A DNA stretch of 64,000 bases from assembly GCF_900110755.1 (NCBI RefSeq), contig NZ_FOFF01000023.1:62001-126000 (forward strand), read 5' to 3'. Position 1 is the stretch's first letter. Each line of letters opens with the position of its first letter. The translations under genes were made by a program, and so were the position numbers. The notes under the pieces are model-generated. The model saw only the letters and a program-made list of their open reading frames with translations, was not told where the DNA came from and did no database searches. Positions 63,811-64,000 of the stretch are shown here, in pieces. The stretch is from Streptomyces sp. yr375 (GTDB taxonomy: Bacteria; Actinomycetota; Actinomycetes; Streptomycetales; Streptomycetaceae).

Positions 63811-64000
63811 TCACCGGCCTCGCGACCACCAGTCCAGGCGGATGCACAGCTTGCCGCCGAGCCAGTACTCGACCCAGTCGCCGAGGTCCATCGGTGTGCA
63901 GTTCACCGGGGTCTCGGTGGTGGGCGGCTGCGGCGTGGGCTCGGTCGTGGGCTCGGTCGTCGTCGGCGGGGTCGTCGGAGCGGTCGGTGTCGGGCTCGGC
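63811..64000 (-). CDS. C-terminal part of a secreted protein with Thr/Pro-rich linker
   Basis: A minus-strand frame open from the window edge to TGA at 63811. The visible 62 residues are a Pro/Thr linker (PSPTPTAPTTPPTTTEPTTE) followed by a small C-terminal domain with two Cys and several Trp (NCTPMDLGDWVEYWLGGKLC, then IRLDWWSRGR). Such linkers join a catalytic domain to a terminal module in secreted hydrolases. The N-terminal part lies outside the window, so the function cannot be given. Confidence 0.7.
   Translation of the reverse strand, partial: PSPTPTAPTTPPTTTEPTTEPTPQPPTTETPVNCTPMDLGDWVEYWLGGKLCIRLDWWSRGR

Overview
The window is a high-GC actinobacterial chromosome segment that looks like Streptomyces. 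Supporting signs are GC-rich third codon positions, two chaplins, a MelC1/MelC2 tyrosinase pair, a sporulation-type dynamin pair beside an ssbB-like gene, LAXTG-anchored surface protein, and rare TTA codons (bldA targets) in specialised genes.

Layout. 0-6 kb: housekeeping (gluconate permease, 4HBT thioesterase, EttA, LuxR regulator, GNAT). 6.1-9.3 kb: a minimal class IV lanthipeptide locus (LanL synthetase plus a 51-aa precursor) on the minus strand. 9.4-12.4 kb: three secreted or wall proteins, including a thioester-domain surface protein. 12.7-17.2 kb: ssbB, dynB, dynA, then tRNA-Arg(TCT). 17.56-18.91 kb: a small remnant flanked by a 35-bp duplication of the tRNA 3' end; it holds a ribbon-helix-helix gene and a frameshifted gene. 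18.98-27.6 kb: a minus-strand, translationally coupled operon (HMGL-type aldolase, alpha/beta hydrolase with a TTA codon, isopropylmalate-dehydrogenase/CinA fusion, RraA-like protein, DUF6282-like hydrolase) with a LysR regulator, an MFS exporter and a tautomerase. I cannot match this to a known pathway.

29.1-47.1 kb: the most interesting region, a non-canonical NRPS cluster. One plus-strand operon with mostly overlapping stop/start codons encodes a heme-oxygenase-like diiron enzyme, a 2-oxoglutarate dioxygenase, a DapF-fold protein with both catalytic cysteines replaced by serine, a PLP aminotransferase, a C-A-T NRPS, an SHMT-like enzyme (TTA codon), a (truncated C)-A-T NRPS, a thioesterase and an MFS exporter. 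Convergent to it lie an Sfp-type PPTase and an AdoMet decarboxylase. Divergent from those is a second operon: a branched-polyamine-synthase-like aminopropyltransferase fused to a GNAT domain, an FkbH-type glyceryl transferase/phosphatase and an ACP. Together they suggest a small peptide made from tailored amino acids, with an aminopropyl group from decarboxylated AdoMet and possibly a glyceryl unit.

47.2-53 kb: chaplin, melC2-melC1, VKOR, a DUF5949-like protein, secreted repeat proteins and a second chaplin, most separated by strong hairpin terminators. 53.3-63.8 kb: a secreted adhesin-like protein, then an eight-gene exopolysaccharide operon (two GT4 glycosyltransferases, TTA-containing phosphoglycosyltransferase, O-antigen-ligase-like polymerase, MurJ/Wzx-like flippase, polysaccharide deacetylase, Wzz-like protein, FemAB/CelD-like acyltransferase). 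A truncated secreted gene runs off the right edge.

Several unrelated 9-bp tandem arrays of about five units recur at gene boundaries across the window.
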